Source of the DNA: Lachnospiraceae bacterium
GTDB lineage: Bacteria > Bacillota > Clostridia > Lachnospirales > Lachnospiraceae
Reading direction: 5' to 3'
Length of the DNA: 64,000 nucleotides
Assembly (NCBI GenBank): GCA_015057615.1
Contig: SVEA01000011.1
Span: 1-64,000, forward strand
Position 1 is the stretch's first letter. Each line of letters opens with the position of its first letter. Made by a program: the position numbers and the translations under genes. The notes beneath the pieces were generated by a model that did no database searches, was not told where the DNA came from, and saw nothing but the letters and a program-made list of their open reading frames with translations. This document shows, piece by piece, positions 1-9,432 of this stretch.

Positions 1-104
1 TGGGCTGGCAGCCTGCCACTGCTATCTAAATCCATAAAAACTATGAAAAAGCTTCATAGGGGGGGATTGTTGCGTCTTTTTGCTAACAAAGAGACGTTTT
101 CATA

Positions 105-372
105 ATAAAAGCCTTCGTAGCAAATATTCTTCGCCACTTTACACTAGATCAAGGTATACCTTTAAGTAATCGGAAACAATATTTTAATACGCAACTGTTT
201 GAAGTCGTTGGTACTTAGAACACGTATTTTACGTTCTTATGTACCATTACGTACTTCAATCCAAGTACTGCGTTTTATGCAGTGCTTTGGGAATTAACGT
301 GTTGCGAATGAAATTTGTTTCCTATTACTTGTCAATGCATAAATTGTGTAAATTGACAAAACTGATTTACAA
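105..372 (+). repeat. R1 element, copy 1 (structured intergenic repeat)
   Basis: This copy aligns over most of its length with the elements at 12001, 20924 and 53401. It contains the core hairpin GGTACTTAG...CTTATGTACC (209-246) and the second hairpin around AGTACTGCG/TGCAGTGCTT. Its right end seems truncated and runs into the dapF stop codon. Bases 1-104 upstream hold only short hairpins (for example CTATGAA/TTCATAG) and no gene I can support. Confidence 0.8.
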
Positions 373-1209
373 ATCAATCTCACCGTCAAATACCTTCACC
401 GCCGGACCTGTCATGAAAACCCGGTCCAATTTTTCATCATAGCGTATCGTCAAATCACCGCCGAGAAGCGATACCGTTACCTCATGGTCGGTAAAGCCGT
501 TGAGGATGCATGCGATCACACAGGCACATGCGCCCGTTCCGCAGGCTAAAGTTTCTCCGGCACCGCGTTCCCATACACGCATCTTAATATGGCTGCGGTC
601 TATCACATGGACAAATTCAGTATTCACTCTCTCCGGGAACATTTCATGATGTTCAAAAAGAGGACCAATCGTTTCTATCGGAAGGTTCTTCGTATCGTCA
701 ACAAAGACCACCGCATGGGGATTTCCCATTGACACACAGGTGACCTCATAAATCGTATCACCTACAGTAACCGGCTCCCTAACAACGATCTCTTTATCGG
801 AAATGACCGGAATCAGGAACGGCTTTAAAACCGGTTTTCCCATATCCACCGTTACCAAAGTAACTTCGCCGTCCACCACCGTTAATTCCAGATCTCTTAC
901 TCCGCTTAATGTTTCAATCTGAAGGTGCTTTTTATTCGTCAGTTTATTATCATAGACATACTTTGCAACGCATCGGATCCCATTTCCACACATTTGCGCC
1001 CGGGATCCATCATAATTATACATATCCATCATAAAATCAGCGATCTTTGAGGTTCGGATCAAGATAAGTCCATCGGACCCGATACCAAAATGCCGGTCAC
1101 TTACCCTGCGGGCAGTCTCCGGTATGCTATCAATGACATCCTTCGTACAATCAACATAGACATAGTCATTTCCACAACCCTGCATCTTTGTAAATCTCAC
1201 TAGCATCAC
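367..1209 (-). CDS. dapF: Diaminopimelate epimerase
   Basis: Converts LL- to meso-diaminopimelate in the cytoplasm, the last step before lysine and the cross-linking residue of peptidoglycan. The 280-residue length is normal. Both catalytic cysteine motifs are present: MCGNGIRC in the N-terminal half and ACGTGACA in the C-terminal half, and the N-terminal GCGNDYVYVD signature follows the start. It stands alone on the minus strand. Its TAA stop lies where repeat R1 copy 1 ends, so the repeat may have been inserted flush with the gene end (inference). Confidence 0.97.
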   Translation of the reverse strand: MMLVRFTKMQGCGNDYVYVDCTKDVIDSIPETARRVSDRHFGIGSDGLILIRTSKIADFMMDMYNYDGSRAQMCGNGIRCVAKYVYDNKLTNKKHLQIETLSGVRDLELTVVDGEVTLVTVDMGKPVLKPFLIPVISDKEIVVREPVTVGDTIYEVTCVSMGNPHAVVFVDDTKNLPIETIGPLFEHHEMFPERVNTEFVHVIDRSHIKMRVWERGAGETLACGTGACACVIACILNGFTDHEVTVSLLGGDLTIRYDEKLDRVFMTGPAVKVFDGEIDL

Positions 1210-1432
1210 CTTCCTGTTCTTAAATCTTAAGAAAATCGGATCATTTACTCTCTTATTGACTGCTATTATAGCAAAATACGATCCCCTGGTAAAGACTTCA
1301 TTTATAATACTGGTAAAATAGGAACGCTATTCAACACAATATTACCAAAAAAGATAATTTTTTACAAAATTGTTGTAAGTTGTGGAAAATTATTATATAC
1401 TAAGGGAAGTAATTTTATTGGGGGTATGCATT

Positions 1433-2125
1433 TTGCAGATAAGTGAGATTCAAATAGGCGCAAAGATAGAGATCGAAGTAAAGTACAACGGAAGGAATGT
1501 AAGCTTTCGCAGCCAGGTTGTATTAATTCAGGATTCGTCTATTATTGTAAATGCCATAACTGTAGATGATCAAACCCTGGGTTTTACCGAGAATTGTCAA
1601 ATAAATTTTCTATATATTGTAGATGGTAAGGTTTTTGCCTGGGAAAATGTAACCGTTAAATTGATAAAATACGAAGGTAAACTTTACCACCTGATTGTGC
1701 TGAGCGGGGAAGGCATGCCCTATAACCGCAGAAATTCTTACCGTATGTATATCGGCGAGGATATGCCACTTTATATCAATACCGCCAGCGGGTCAAGCGC
1801 AATCAATGTATTAGTAAAAGATATCAGTGAAAATGGTGTCGCTTTTATTACAAAGGATGACCTTAGCATTAATCGTACCTTTCGGCTAAAGCTGAAGGAT
1901 AACAATCGGTTCATTACGCTATCCGGAATTATTATTCGTAAGGAATATCTGGAGCATCTGCAATCCTATCTGTATGGATGCCGGTTTAATGAAAACAATT
2001 CCATACTTAGCAGATACATCGCACAAAGGCAGATTGATCTGCTGCGGAAGAAATCCAGCAGTTCCATGCTCAGCCAGAATCGGACGAGACACATTTTAAG
2101 ACAGAAACCAAATCGACATAGATAA
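1433..2125 (+). CDS. PilZ-domain protein (c-di-GMP receptor, YcgR-like)
   Basis: Probable cyclic-di-GMP effector. An N-terminal YcgR-N-like beta domain of about 90 residues is followed by a PilZ domain with both ligand motifs: RNSYR (RxxxR) and DISENG (D/NxSxxG). In YcgR/MotI proteins such receptors act on flagellar rotation or exopolysaccharide; the target cannot be told here. The ORF track starts at a GTG (1382), but a GGGGG ribosome site at 1420-1424 lies 8 bases before an in-frame TTG at 1433, giving MQISEIQIG, which suits the family better. A second TTG at 1418 is possible. No flagellar gene is nearby. Confidence 0.85.
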   Translation: MQISEIQIGAKIEIEVKYNGRNVSFRSQVVLIQDSSIIVNAITVDDQTLGFTENCQINFLYIVDGKVFAWENVTVKLIKYEGKLYHLIVLSGEGMPYNRRNSYRMYIGEDMPLYINTASGSSAINVLVKDISENGVAFITKDDLSINRTFRLKLKDNNRFITLSGIIIRKEYLEHLQSYLYGCRFNENNSILSRYIAQRQIDLLRKKSSSSMLSQNRTRHILRQKPNRHR

Positions 2126-2127
2126 GT

Positions 2128-2263
2128 AGCAAAGAGTTTGCCTTGGCAAACTCTCGCGCTGAGCACGGTTGGCAAAGCCAATATATACCTAACGTGCGAG
2201 TGCGCATCCTATACGGAGCGCTTTTTATGTTATAGATAAGTTCGGAGAACTTTCCTATAACAT
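2128..2263 (+). repeat. R2 element, copy A
   Basis: Begins GTAGCAAAGAGTTTGCC, with a hairpin AGAGTTTGCC/GGCAAACTCT, a middle section ending in a CGAGTGC-type block, GGAGCGCTTTTT, then a terminal hairpin ATGTTATAG/CTATAACAT. It matches elements at 37523, 57996 and (reversed) 33632. It sits between convergent genes. Confidence 0.8.
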
Positions 2264-2266
2264 AAT

Positions 2267-2311
2267 AAAAATTACCCGGATAGGAACAGAAATTCGTAAC
2301 CGGGTAATTTG
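2267..2311 (-). terminator. Intrinsic terminator of the LCP gene
   Basis: On the minus strand AAATTACCCGG and CCGGGTAATTT form a stem of about 11 bp followed directly by TTTTTATTATG, about 40 bases after the LCP stop codon. Confidence 0.85.
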
Positions 2312-2347
2312 ATCTATTTCTTCTGCCTCTTTACTATTCTATCACTA

Positions 2348-3661
2348 TCAATTCTTGTTCGTGACAATATTTTTCTCTTTTTCCTCCTTTTCATCCAGGA
2401 AGATAAATTGATATAATTCCTTAATATTATTCTCCCACTCAAGCACCAGCGGAGAGGATACCCCGTTATATTCATCCGGATCATCAAACATTCCGTTTAC
2501 CGGGATTCGCATTGTCTCCATAGTGGTTATTTTATTTTCAACGATTGCCTCCAGCATTGCTTCGATCTGTGCTTGTGTGACATCCGTTTTGACATAGCCG
2601 AGACATTTCTTTGTAATGGACAATAATTCAAACAGATTCTTATTCTTATATTTGTTAAAAACCGCCGTCATTACCCTTCGCTGGCGGAGCGTTCTTCCGT
2701 AATCATCATTGGAGCCTCCCAGGGTTGGAACTCTGCGTACCCGGCAGTAACCAAGTGCCTGATTTCCATTTAAATTATTCCATCCGGGCACCACTTTCCG
2801 ATATGCCCGATTCGAGATATAATTACTTTTATTCAGATATTTTGCCTCTTCCTCGCCAAGCTCAATGGATATTCCGCCAAGAAGATTAATCGCCGCCTCA
2901 AAGGCTTCAAAATTAACCGACGCATAACCATCAATCTTGATCCGATAGCTCTGCTCTATGGTTGTTATTAACAGGCTTGCACCGCCCTTTGCATAGACTG
3001 CATTCAGCTTCCGCGGAGTATAGCCGGAAGGCGTCACCAAGGTATCCCGAAGTAACGAGGTCAGCTTGATCGTCCTATCCCTGGTATTGATCGACGCAAG
3101 CAGCATCGCATCCGTATTCTTTGCTCCCTTGATCTCTTCGATACCAAAGATTAAAAAATTGCTTACATAATCCTCTTGCCTTGGAACAATCGCCGGCTCG
3201 GCAGCATTTTCTTTTGCATCATTTAACTTGGTATAATCAAAATCGTTTTTACGATAGGAATCTTCTATTTCTCCCGATACGGCTAAGGAATCTCCTTTCT
3301 CTTCTTCCATACGATCTACCTGTTCTATACTGTCATGAATAAAATCCCCTGCAATCCGGTAGATAATTCTTCTGCCCGGCTTTGTTTTCACTAAAAAGAT
3401 GACCGATAAGCATAGTACAGCGACCGCAATACCGGCAATGGTGAAAGAACGTTTTAAAATTTTATTTCTCCTAAAAGCTTTTTGATCTTCCTCTTCGCTT
3501 CCGGATAACTCGTCGTTTACCTGCTGCTTTAACGCTTCGTTAAAGGCATCCCAGTCCAGATCAAGATCATATTCCTCCGTCGTATCTATGTGAATGGAGA
3601 TATCCTCTCTTTCTTCCTCGGTATCATGCTTGGATAAGTTCGTGTTTTCCCCCTTTTTCAT
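2348..3661 (-). CDS. LytR-CpsA-Psr (LCP) family cell-wall polymer transferase
   Basis: LCP proteins attach teichoic acids or capsular polymers from a lipid carrier to peptidoglycan outside the membrane. The 437-residue protein has a charged cytoplasmic N-terminus of about 70 residues, one membrane helix (about 72-92, IAVAVLCLSVIFLV), and an external LCP domain with NTDAMLLASINTRDRTIKLTSLLRD and the arginine-rich YCRVRRV/DYGRTLRQRRV stretch typical of the family. It has its own terminator and lies convergent to the PilZ gene. Start ATG follows a purine-rich site. The polymer transferred is unknown. Confidence 0.92.
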   Translation of the reverse strand: MKKGENTNLSKHDTEEEREDISIHIDTTEEYDLDLDWDAFNEALKQQVNDELSGSEEEDQKAFRRNKILKRSFTIAGIAVAVLCLSVIFLVKTKPGRRIIYRIAGDFIHDSIEQVDRMEEEKGDSLAVSGEIEDSYRKNDFDYTKLNDAKENAAEPAIVPRQEDYVSNFLIFGIEEIKGAKNTDAMLLASINTRDRTIKLTSLLRDTLVTPSGYTPRKLNAVYAKGGASLLITTIEQSYRIKIDGYASVNFEAFEAAINLLGGISIELGEEEAKYLNKSNYISNRAYRKVVPGWNNLNGNQALGYCRVRRVPTLGGSNDDYGRTLRQRRVMTAVFNKYKNKNLFELLSITKKCLGYVKTDVTQAQIEAMLEAIVENKITTMETMRIPVNGMFDDPDEYNGVSSPLVLEWENNIKELYQFIFLDEKEEKEKNIVTNKN

Positions 3662-3836
3662 GTTCGCATCCTTTCAACGTTACATAACGTATCGTTTTTT
3701 ATAAAAATTTCATTTATGCGCACGGAATTATCCATTGCCGAAACCCAATGGAATCGCAGCTGCCGGATAATTCTAGTAAATGGTAAATCCTTCAAATTAT
3801 TTTACCATCAACTTTTCTCAATGTCAAACAAAGAAA

Positions 3837-4736
3837 TTAGGCGAAAATAGTAATTGCATCCGGAACAATTTTAATCTTCGTTGATGTACCGCCGGGTTCA
3901 TATTCCCCGTCAATGGTCCAGGAGGTGTGCTCCTTCATTGTGAAGGTTGCCTCCGTTGTTTTTAAGAAGACAATCATTTCATTATCACTCTCCTTCTTGG
4001 AAAGGAAGAGGATGATTTTATGCAAATCCAAAGGGGTTTTTGGAGATTTTACAAGAATCAGCTCGAGAAGTCCATCATTTAAGTCCACCTGGTCCGCATC
4101 CAGCTTTACGATACCGCCAATCGAAGTAGAATTACTTACTGCTCCGAAGATATAATCATCCTCATATACCTCACCATTGGCCTCTACCCGCACATGATAC
4201 GGGTGAATACTGGGAATATCCTTAACTCCTTCTAAGACATAAGCCAGATGGCCTATGATATTTTTTGAAGATTGTGGTGTTGAATACGAGCTTCCGGTAA
4301 ATGCACCGAAGGAAGCAATATAGTTAAAATACCTTTTATCGTTAAAGCAGCCAATATCTATGTTCTTTTTCTGCCCTGCCATGATGGTCTCAGCCGCAAC
4401 ATCAATCCGGCTTGACAGATTAAGGCTGGTTGCAAAATCGTTGGTAGTCCCAGCCGGAATGTAACCGACCGGTATTTGAACTCCCAGCTGCATAACCCCG
4501 GATATTACCTCATTTAGTGTTCCATCGCCGCCACAGCAGGCGATGATATCATTTTCTAAAGCGTGGTCTAGCACAAGCTGCGTGGCATGACCTTTCGCTT
4601 CGGTCGATTTCATGTTAACTTGATAACCGTTTTTGCGAAATAACTCTGCCATACGGAAACGGCTCGCCTTTGTACTCATTTTACCTGCAATCGGGTTTAT
4701 AATTAATAAGATTTTCTTTTTATCCTTCATTAGCAT
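3837..4736 (-). CDS. YegS/DagK-type lipid kinase
   Basis: Diacylglycerol-kinase catalytic-domain protein that phosphorylates a lipid, probably recycling diacylglycerol to phosphatidic acid at the membrane. The nucleotide motif GGDGTLNEVISG and the family-typical INPIAGK near the start are present, and a C-terminal beta domain follows. The ORF track extends to 4916, but the first 60 residues do not fit the family; AAAGAGGTG followed by ATG at 4736 (MLMKDKKK) is preferred, with ATG 4730 as alternative. The corrected length of 299 residues is standard. It is monocistronic by spacing. Confidence 0.9.
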   Translation of the reverse strand: MLMKDKKKILLIINPIAGKMSTKASRFRMAELFRKNGYQVNMKSTEAKGHATQLVLDHALENDIIACCGGDGTLNEVISGVMQLGVQIPVGYIPAGTTNDFATSLNLSSRIDVAAETIMAGQKKNIDIGCFNDKRYFNYIASFGAFTGSSYSTPQSSKNIIGHLAYVLEGVKDIPSIHPYHVRVEANGEVYEDDYIFGAVSNSTSIGGIVKLDADQVDLNDGLLELILVKSPKTPLDLHKIILFLSKKESDNEMIVFLKTTEATFTMKEHTSWTIDGEYEPGGTSTKIKIVPDAITIFA

Positions 4737-5117
4737 GGGCACCTCTTTGTAAATACTTCTTTTTACTAGTTTTATTGTTATGTTAACTACTTTATACAGT
4801 GTTTTAGCAAAATTAGCAATAGTATTTTCTATATTAGTTAAATTATCCCCCAAATAAGTACTGATCCATACAAAATACAAGCTTGCATTTTTAACATATT
4901 TCCTGTAGGAGGGCAAGCTTTAAATACCTATTCACCTTTATATTTTGCTTTTTCGACGGCATTTTACCGCATATGCCCCGTGAGATATTGACATTAAAGT
5001 TGGTTTAACCTTTATAATACTCTTTGTGTGTTTTTAAACAACAGAAAGAACCGTCATCGGCTTCACTTGGTTAAGAAGCTAGGAAAGGCTTTTATTTTAT
5101 AAAAGGGGAACGATATC

Positions 5118-5627
5118 ATGAGAGCATTAGAGGTAAGCCTGAGGCAGGAGGTCACACGCAGCGACGCATTGACCATTATGACCTGGATGGAGGATAACGA
5201 GGTTACCAGATATCTAAATGAGTTATCGAACATATCACAGGAAATTTACCAGGCAGTAAACCGCGTCAATATGTATATCATGACGCATTTATTTAACCGC
5301 AATGGCAGTTTCTTCGTGGTCTGCACAGAGGATAATGAGCCGATCGGTTTCATAAAGCTTGTCCGAAAGGTAAAGGATGCGGAAATTGTCGTAGTGATTG
5401 GAGATAAGGAAAAATGGGGAATGGGATTTGGTACCGAAGCCATTATTCAGGGCTTAAACCAGGCATTCTTCGAATGGAGAATTCCCCGTGTAATCGCAAA
5501 AATAGATCCGGACAACGCAAGATCCATTAAAGCCTTTAAAAAAACCGGATTTCAATTTGAAAAAGAACTGGCACATACGAATCTTTACAGCATCACATTG
5601 GATCAATACATCCATCTGTTAAATTAG
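5118..5627 (+). CDS. GNAT-family N-acetyltransferase
   Basis: Acetyl-CoA dependent acyltransferase of 169 residues. The acetyl-CoA loop is seen as KWGMGFGTEAI, and the C-terminal ARSIKAFKKTGFQFEKEL matches the usual GNAT end (RSIxxxxKxGF). The substrate cannot be inferred: RimJ/RimL-like protein acetylation and small-molecule acetylation are both possible. AAAAGGGG lies 9 bases before the ATG. An intrinsic terminator follows 18 bases after the stop, so it is likely monocistronic. Confidence 0.88.
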   Translation: MRALEVSLRQEVTRSDALTIMTWMEDNEVTRYLNELSNISQEIYQAVNRVNMYIMTHLFNRNGSFFVVCTEDNEPIGFIKLVRKVKDAEIVVVIGDKEKWGMGFGTEAIIQGLNQAFFEWRIPRVIAKIDPDNARSIKAFKKTGFQFEKELAHTNLYSITLDQYIHLLN

Positions 5628-5643
5628 CAGCTTTGATGGTATA

Positions 5644-5687
5644 ATAAAAGCGTAGTGAAAATATGCTCACTGCGCTTTTATTTTTTT
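5644..5687 (+). terminator. Intrinsic terminator after the GNAT gene
   Basis: AAAAGCGTAGTGA and TCACTGCGCTTTT pair (with one G-U) around a short loop and are followed by ATTTTTTTAT. Confidence 0.9.
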
Positions 5688-5730
5688 ATCGTATAGGAAA
5701 TTGCGTCCAAGGCAAACTTTTTATGCTACT
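5687..5730 (-). repeat. R2 element, internal-deletion remnant (copy E)
   Basis: TTATCGTATAGGAAATTGCG equals the terminal-hairpin end of R2 copies C and D, and it is joined directly to CCAAGGCAAAC...TGCTAC, the reverse of the R2 start. The middle of the element is missing. Confidence 0.6.
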
Positions 5731-5763
5731 TGAATATAAGCTACTGGAGAAGGTGATACTGGA

Positions 5764-6510
5764 TTGAAGAAAACATTTCACATCGGAGAATTATCGAAGC
5801 TCCTGGGAATACCAAAATCAACGCTTCGTTATTGGGAAAAGGCAGGACTGATAACATCTCCAAGAAACACGGAGAATAATTATCGTAAATATTATCCCAG
5901 TACGATCTATACCATATCCGATTTGGCGCATTACCGGTGCCTTCGTATGTCCTTGCAGGATATGAGAAAGCTGCCGCAGCTTTCCCCCTATGAGCTAGCG
6001 GATTCCTTGACCGACCTAGATCATAATTTAGACCAGCAATTGGAAGAACTCTATACCGCGAAGGAATATATTCATCGGAAAATCCAGTACATCAAGGAGT
6101 ACAAAAGGCTCTGCCAGAAAGAGTACCGGGCGGAGGATCCGGATTATAAGAAAGTCTATCTCTTTTCCATTGAGGATACCGATGCATGGTCCGAATATAT
6201 CAAGGACCAGTATCAAAGCATTCTTCTCTATCATACGAAGGATAACCGACTTGAAACCGGACTTGTGGTTCCGACCGCAGAGGATTCCCCGCAGATTTGG
6301 AATAAAGACCGGAACGCCTCTTACGTTTCCTTTGTTCTAAAGGTGGGTTATAGTAATCCGTCACAGGATGATTTTAAGCCTCATCTGGATCACCTGCAGA
6401 ATCAAGGCTATAAAGTAACGAATATTCTGGCAAGGTATTTATTTTCCGCCTGTGATGATAAATATTACGACTATTACAAAGCATTTGCAGAAGTTTATAA
6501 GGAGGAATAA
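5764..6510 (+). CDS. MerR-family transcriptional regulator
   Basis: DNA-binding activator or repressor, 248 residues. An N-terminal MerR winged helix (about 4-72; IGELSKLLGIPKSTLRYWEKAGLI) is followed by a coiled dimerisation helix (about 80-125) and a C-terminal domain of about 120 residues that resembles GyrI/effector-binding modules of multidrug-type regulators (weak). Start is TTG with GGAGAAGGTGAT upstream. No drug pump is adjacent, so the regulon is unknown. An R2 remnant lies in its upstream gap. Confidence 0.88.
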   Translation: MKKTFHIGELSKLLGIPKSTLRYWEKAGLITSPRNTENNYRKYYPSTIYTISDLAHYRCLRMSLQDMRKLPQLSPYELADSLTDLDHNLDQQLEELYTAKEYIHRKIQYIKEYKRLCQKEYRAEDPDYKKVYLFSIEDTDAWSEYIKDQYQSILLYHTKDNRLETGLVVPTAEDSPQIWNKDRNASYVSFVLKVGYSNPSQDDFKPHLDHLQNQGYKVTNILARYLFSACDDKYYDYYKAFAEVYKEE

Positions 6511-6562
6511 TTTATAATATATCATTACCCGACATCTTGACAAAAACCTTTCCTTTATTATA

Positions 6563-6638
6563 TCATGAACTGAAAAACATATTCATGACCTTTGGCTGCG
6601 ATCGCACATTGCATGCAAACTTGCATATGCTCACTCGG
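6563..6638. repeat. R3 element, copy 1
   Basis: CATGAAC...TTCATGA followed by CGATCGCACATTGCATGCAA and CTTGCATATGCTCACT. The same block occurs at 9863-9940 with scattered substitutions. It is intergenic, upstream of prfC. Confidence 0.65.
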
Positions 6639-6707
6639 CTAAATCAATCCGCTTTTCTAGTGGACATAATGATGAATTGGTTTCATTGATAAATTGGAGG
6701 TTATATT

Positions 6708-8297
6708 TTGACTGATTATAGTAAGGAAATAAAAAAAAGGAGGACATTTGCGATTATCTCCCACCCGGATGCGGGTAAGACAACTTTGACGGAAAAGCTT
6801 CTCTTATACGGCGGAGCTATTAATCTTGCCGGTTCCGTAAAAGGAAGAAAGACAGCAAAACATGCCCTCTCCGACTGGATGGAGATTGAAAAGCAGCGTG
6901 GTATCTCCGTTACCTCTTCCGTTATGCAATTTAATTATGACGGTTTTTGTATTAATATATTGGACACACCGGGACATCAGGACTTCTCCGAAGATACCTA
7001 TCGTACCTTAATGGCAGCCGATTCCGCCGTCATGGTCATCGATGCCTCCAAAGGTGTGGAAGCACAGACGAAAAAATTATTTAAGGTATGCGTGATGCGT
7101 CACATCCCAATTTTTACATTTATCAACAAAATGGACCGGGAAGCAAGGGATACCTTTGAACTTCTGGATGAAATCGAGGAGGTACTTGGAATCCATACCT
7201 GCCCCATCAATTGGCCGATCGGATCCGGCAAGAACTTCAAAGGGGTATATGACCGAAGTACCCAGAAAATCATGCGTTTCTATGCGTCCCATAACGGTCA
7301 GAAGGAATTAGACGCCCTCGAAGCAGAGCTTGGCGATCCCAGCCTGGATTCCCTTATCGGTAAGGAGAACCATGCTGTATTATCCGATGAAATTGAACTT
7401 CTAGATGGCGCCAGCAGTGAATTTGATATTGATCGGGTATTAAAGGGCGATCTTACGCCCGTTTTCTTTGGATCCGCATTAACAAACTTCGGTGTGGAAA
7501 CCTTTTTAAAACACTTTCTGACAATGACAACTCCGCCCCTGCCAAGGAATTCCTCAATCGGGCCAATTGATCCGGTGACAAATGATTTTTCAGCTTTCGT
7601 ATTTAAGATTCAGGCAAATATGAATAAAGCCCACCGGGACCGTATTACCTTCATGCGAATCTGTTCCGGGAAATTTAGTGCCGGTATGGAGGTTTTCCAT
7701 ATGCAGGGCGATAAAAACATCCGCCTGTCGCAGCCGCAGCAATTGATGGCGGATGATAGAAAGATCATTGAGGAAGCCTATGCAGGAGATATTATCGGCG
7801 TCTTTGACCCCGGTATTTTCTCGATCGGAGATACCTTGTGCACGCAGGATAATAAGTTCGCCTATGAAGGGATTCCTACCTTCTCTCCGGAACATTTCGC
7901 CAAGGTCCGGCAGGTGGATACGATGAAACGGAAACAATTTTTAAAAGGGGTAAAACAGATTGCGCAAGAGGGTGCCATTCAGGTATTCCAGGAATACAAT
8001 ACCGGTTTGGAAGAAATCATTGTCGGTGTGGTTGGTACCCTTCAGTTTGACGTTCTAAAATTCCGATTGGAGAACGAATACGGCGCAGAGATTCGGATGG
8101 AACCTCTTCCTTACGAGTATATCCGGTGGATCGAGAATAAGGATATTGACATCCGCTCCCTCGGGGTTTCCTCCGATACAAAGAAGGTGAAGGATATGAA
8201 AGGGCATCCTCTTCTTCTGTTTGTTCATCAATGGAGTATTCAGACTGCCCTGGAGCGAAACGAAGGCTTGAAGCTTTCCGAGTTCGGCAGGTCATAA
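6708..8297 (+). CDS. prfC: Peptide chain release factor 3
   Basis: Translational GTPase that recycles RF1/RF2 from the ribosome after termination. The 529-residue length is standard. G1 SHPDAGKTT, G3 DTPGHQDF and G4 NKMD are intact, followed by the EF-Tu-like domain II and the RF3 C-terminal domain (for example GVVGTLQFDVLKFRL). The start is TTG preceded by TTGGAGG. It is monocistronic: the R3 repeat lies upstream and a palindrome plus a strong hairpin lie downstream. Confidence 0.97.
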   Translation: MTDYSKEIKKRRTFAIISHPDAGKTTLTEKLLLYGGAINLAGSVKGRKTAKHALSDWMEIEKQRGISVTSSVMQFNYDGFCINILDTPGHQDFSEDTYRTLMAADSAVMVIDASKGVEAQTKKLFKVCVMRHIPIFTFINKMDREARDTFELLDEIEEVLGIHTCPINWPIGSGKNFKGVYDRSTQKIMRFYASHNGQKELDALEAELGDPSLDSLIGKENHAVLSDEIELLDGASSEFDIDRVLKGDLTPVFFGSALTNFGVETFLKHFLTMTTPPLPRNSSIGPIDPVTNDFSAFVFKIQANMNKAHRDRITFMRICSGKFSAGMEVFHMQGDKNIRLSQPQQLMADDRKIIEEAYAGDIIGVFDPGIFSIGDTLCTQDNKFAYEGIPTFSPEHFAKVRQVDTMKRKQFLKGVKQIAQEGAIQVFQEYNTGLEEIIVGVVGTLQFDVLKFRLENEYGAEIRMEPLPYEYIRWIENKDIDIRSLGVSSDTKKVKDMKGHPLLLFVHQWSIQTALERNEGLKLSEFGRS

Positions 8298-8340
8298 TCG
8301 AGGGAGCATGCTCCTACCGGTACTCCCTTCTGCAAACAAA

Positions 8341-8402
8341 TTAAGATATGAGTGACAAAGCCGATTTGTTAAGAAGGCTTTGGTCACTCATATCTTATTA
8401 AA
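8341..8402. repeat. R1 minimal derivative between convergent genes
   Basis: A near-perfect palindrome, AAGATATGAGTGACAAAGCC facing GGCTTTGGTCACTCATATCTT, with the loop GATTTGTTAAGAA. The loop and inner ends are those of R1 after loss of the whole interior. It lies between prfC and the hydrolase gene. Confidence 0.7.
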
Positions 8403-8422
8403 TAGTATGTACACAATATAGC

Positions 8423-8486
8423 AGAAAAATGATATAAGAAAGAATCGTTCCGCCGCAGGTTCCATCCTTTCTTATATCATTTTTCT
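8423..8486. terminator. Bidirectional terminator, prfC / hydrolase
   Basis: AGAAAAATGATATAAGAAAG and CTTTCTTATATCATTTTTCT form a 20-bp stem with A and T tracts that serve both strands. It lies between two converging genes. Confidence 0.85.
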
Positions 8487-8554
8487 TGTTTTGCAGCTTT
8501 CTAACGCTTACTCTGCTGCCCATCCGTTCTTTCACTATTTTAAAGTACGTTGTC

Positions 8555-9370
8555 CTACCGATTGATAAATGACACCACTTCTTTGTTAAACTTCTCTTTT
8601 TCCTCATAGAACAACGCATGCCCGCTGTTCTCAAACGGAACCAGCCTGGAATTACGAATTCCCTTATGCAGCGCCTCTCCAAGCGTAAAGTAGCAGACTG
8701 CATCATGGATTCCGTGAAGAATTAGAGTCGGCGCATATATTTTACCCATATCATTGAATAGCTCTTCCTCATCCAGCCATGTATTGGCTACCGCAGCTGT
8801 TGCCCATCCTGCCGCTTGCAGCCCCAACTGAAAGAACCATTCCTTTAAAGGCTCGCCCACTGGCTGATAGAAGAACATCTCCCCGAACCCCTGCAGCATC
8901 TTTGGACGATCCGTTAACGTTCCGTCAATAATGTCCAATATGGCTTTCCGGTCCTGACCATAGGGGAAATAAGGACGTTTAATCAGGCTTGGTGCAGCTG
9001 CGGCGCAGAGAACCAGTCTTGCAACTCCGTAACCGTTATACCTTGCCATGTATCGAATGGCGATCGCACCGCCGGTGGAATGACCAAGGAGCGTAACCTC
9101 CTTTAACTCCAGCACTTCCATGATACACCGGACATCATCCGCAGATCGGTTATAATCGTATCCGTGCAGGGGCTTATCCGATTTACCAAACCCTCTTTGG
9201 TCAATACCGATACACCGGTATCCCATCGCGGCAAGCTGATTAAATTGGTATTCAAACAGCCTATGGCTTCCCGGCCAGCCATGCAAGAATACGATTGTCT
9301 TACATCCTTCCGGATTTAAATCCTCGACATACAGATTGACATTGTGTTCAACATTAATAAAATAACCCAA
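8555..9370 (-). CDS. Alpha/beta-fold hydrolase
   Basis: Serine hydrolase of 271 residues. The oxyanion segment LHGWPGS (about 30), nucleophile elbow GHSTGG (about 96), aspartate in HGIHDAV and histidine in NSGHALFYEE (about 251) make a full triad. A cap of about 60 residues lies between strands 6 and 7. Such enzymes include epoxide hydrolases, haloperoxidase-like esterases and C-C hydrolases; the sequence does not fix which. GGAGG lies before the ATG. No signal peptide, so cytoplasmic. Confidence 0.88.
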   Translation of the reverse strand: MGYFINVEHNVNLYVEDLNPEGCKTIVFLHGWPGSHRLFEYQFNQLAAMGYRCIGIDQRGFGKSDKPLHGYDYNRSADDVRCIMEVLELKEVTLLGHSTGGAIAIRYMARYNGYGVARLVLCAAAAPSLIKRPYFPYGQDRKAILDIIDGTLTDRPKMLQGFGEMFFYQPVGEPLKEWFFQLGLQAAGWATAAVANTWLDEEELFNDMGKIYAPTLILHGIHDAVCYFTLGEALHKGIRNSRLVPFENSGHALFYEEKEKFNKEVVSFINR

Positions 9371-9432
9371 GAGTATACCTCCGGTAAATGTGGTTAATTC
9401 ATTTTATTCTGTGGGAGGATTTCAGTGATTGG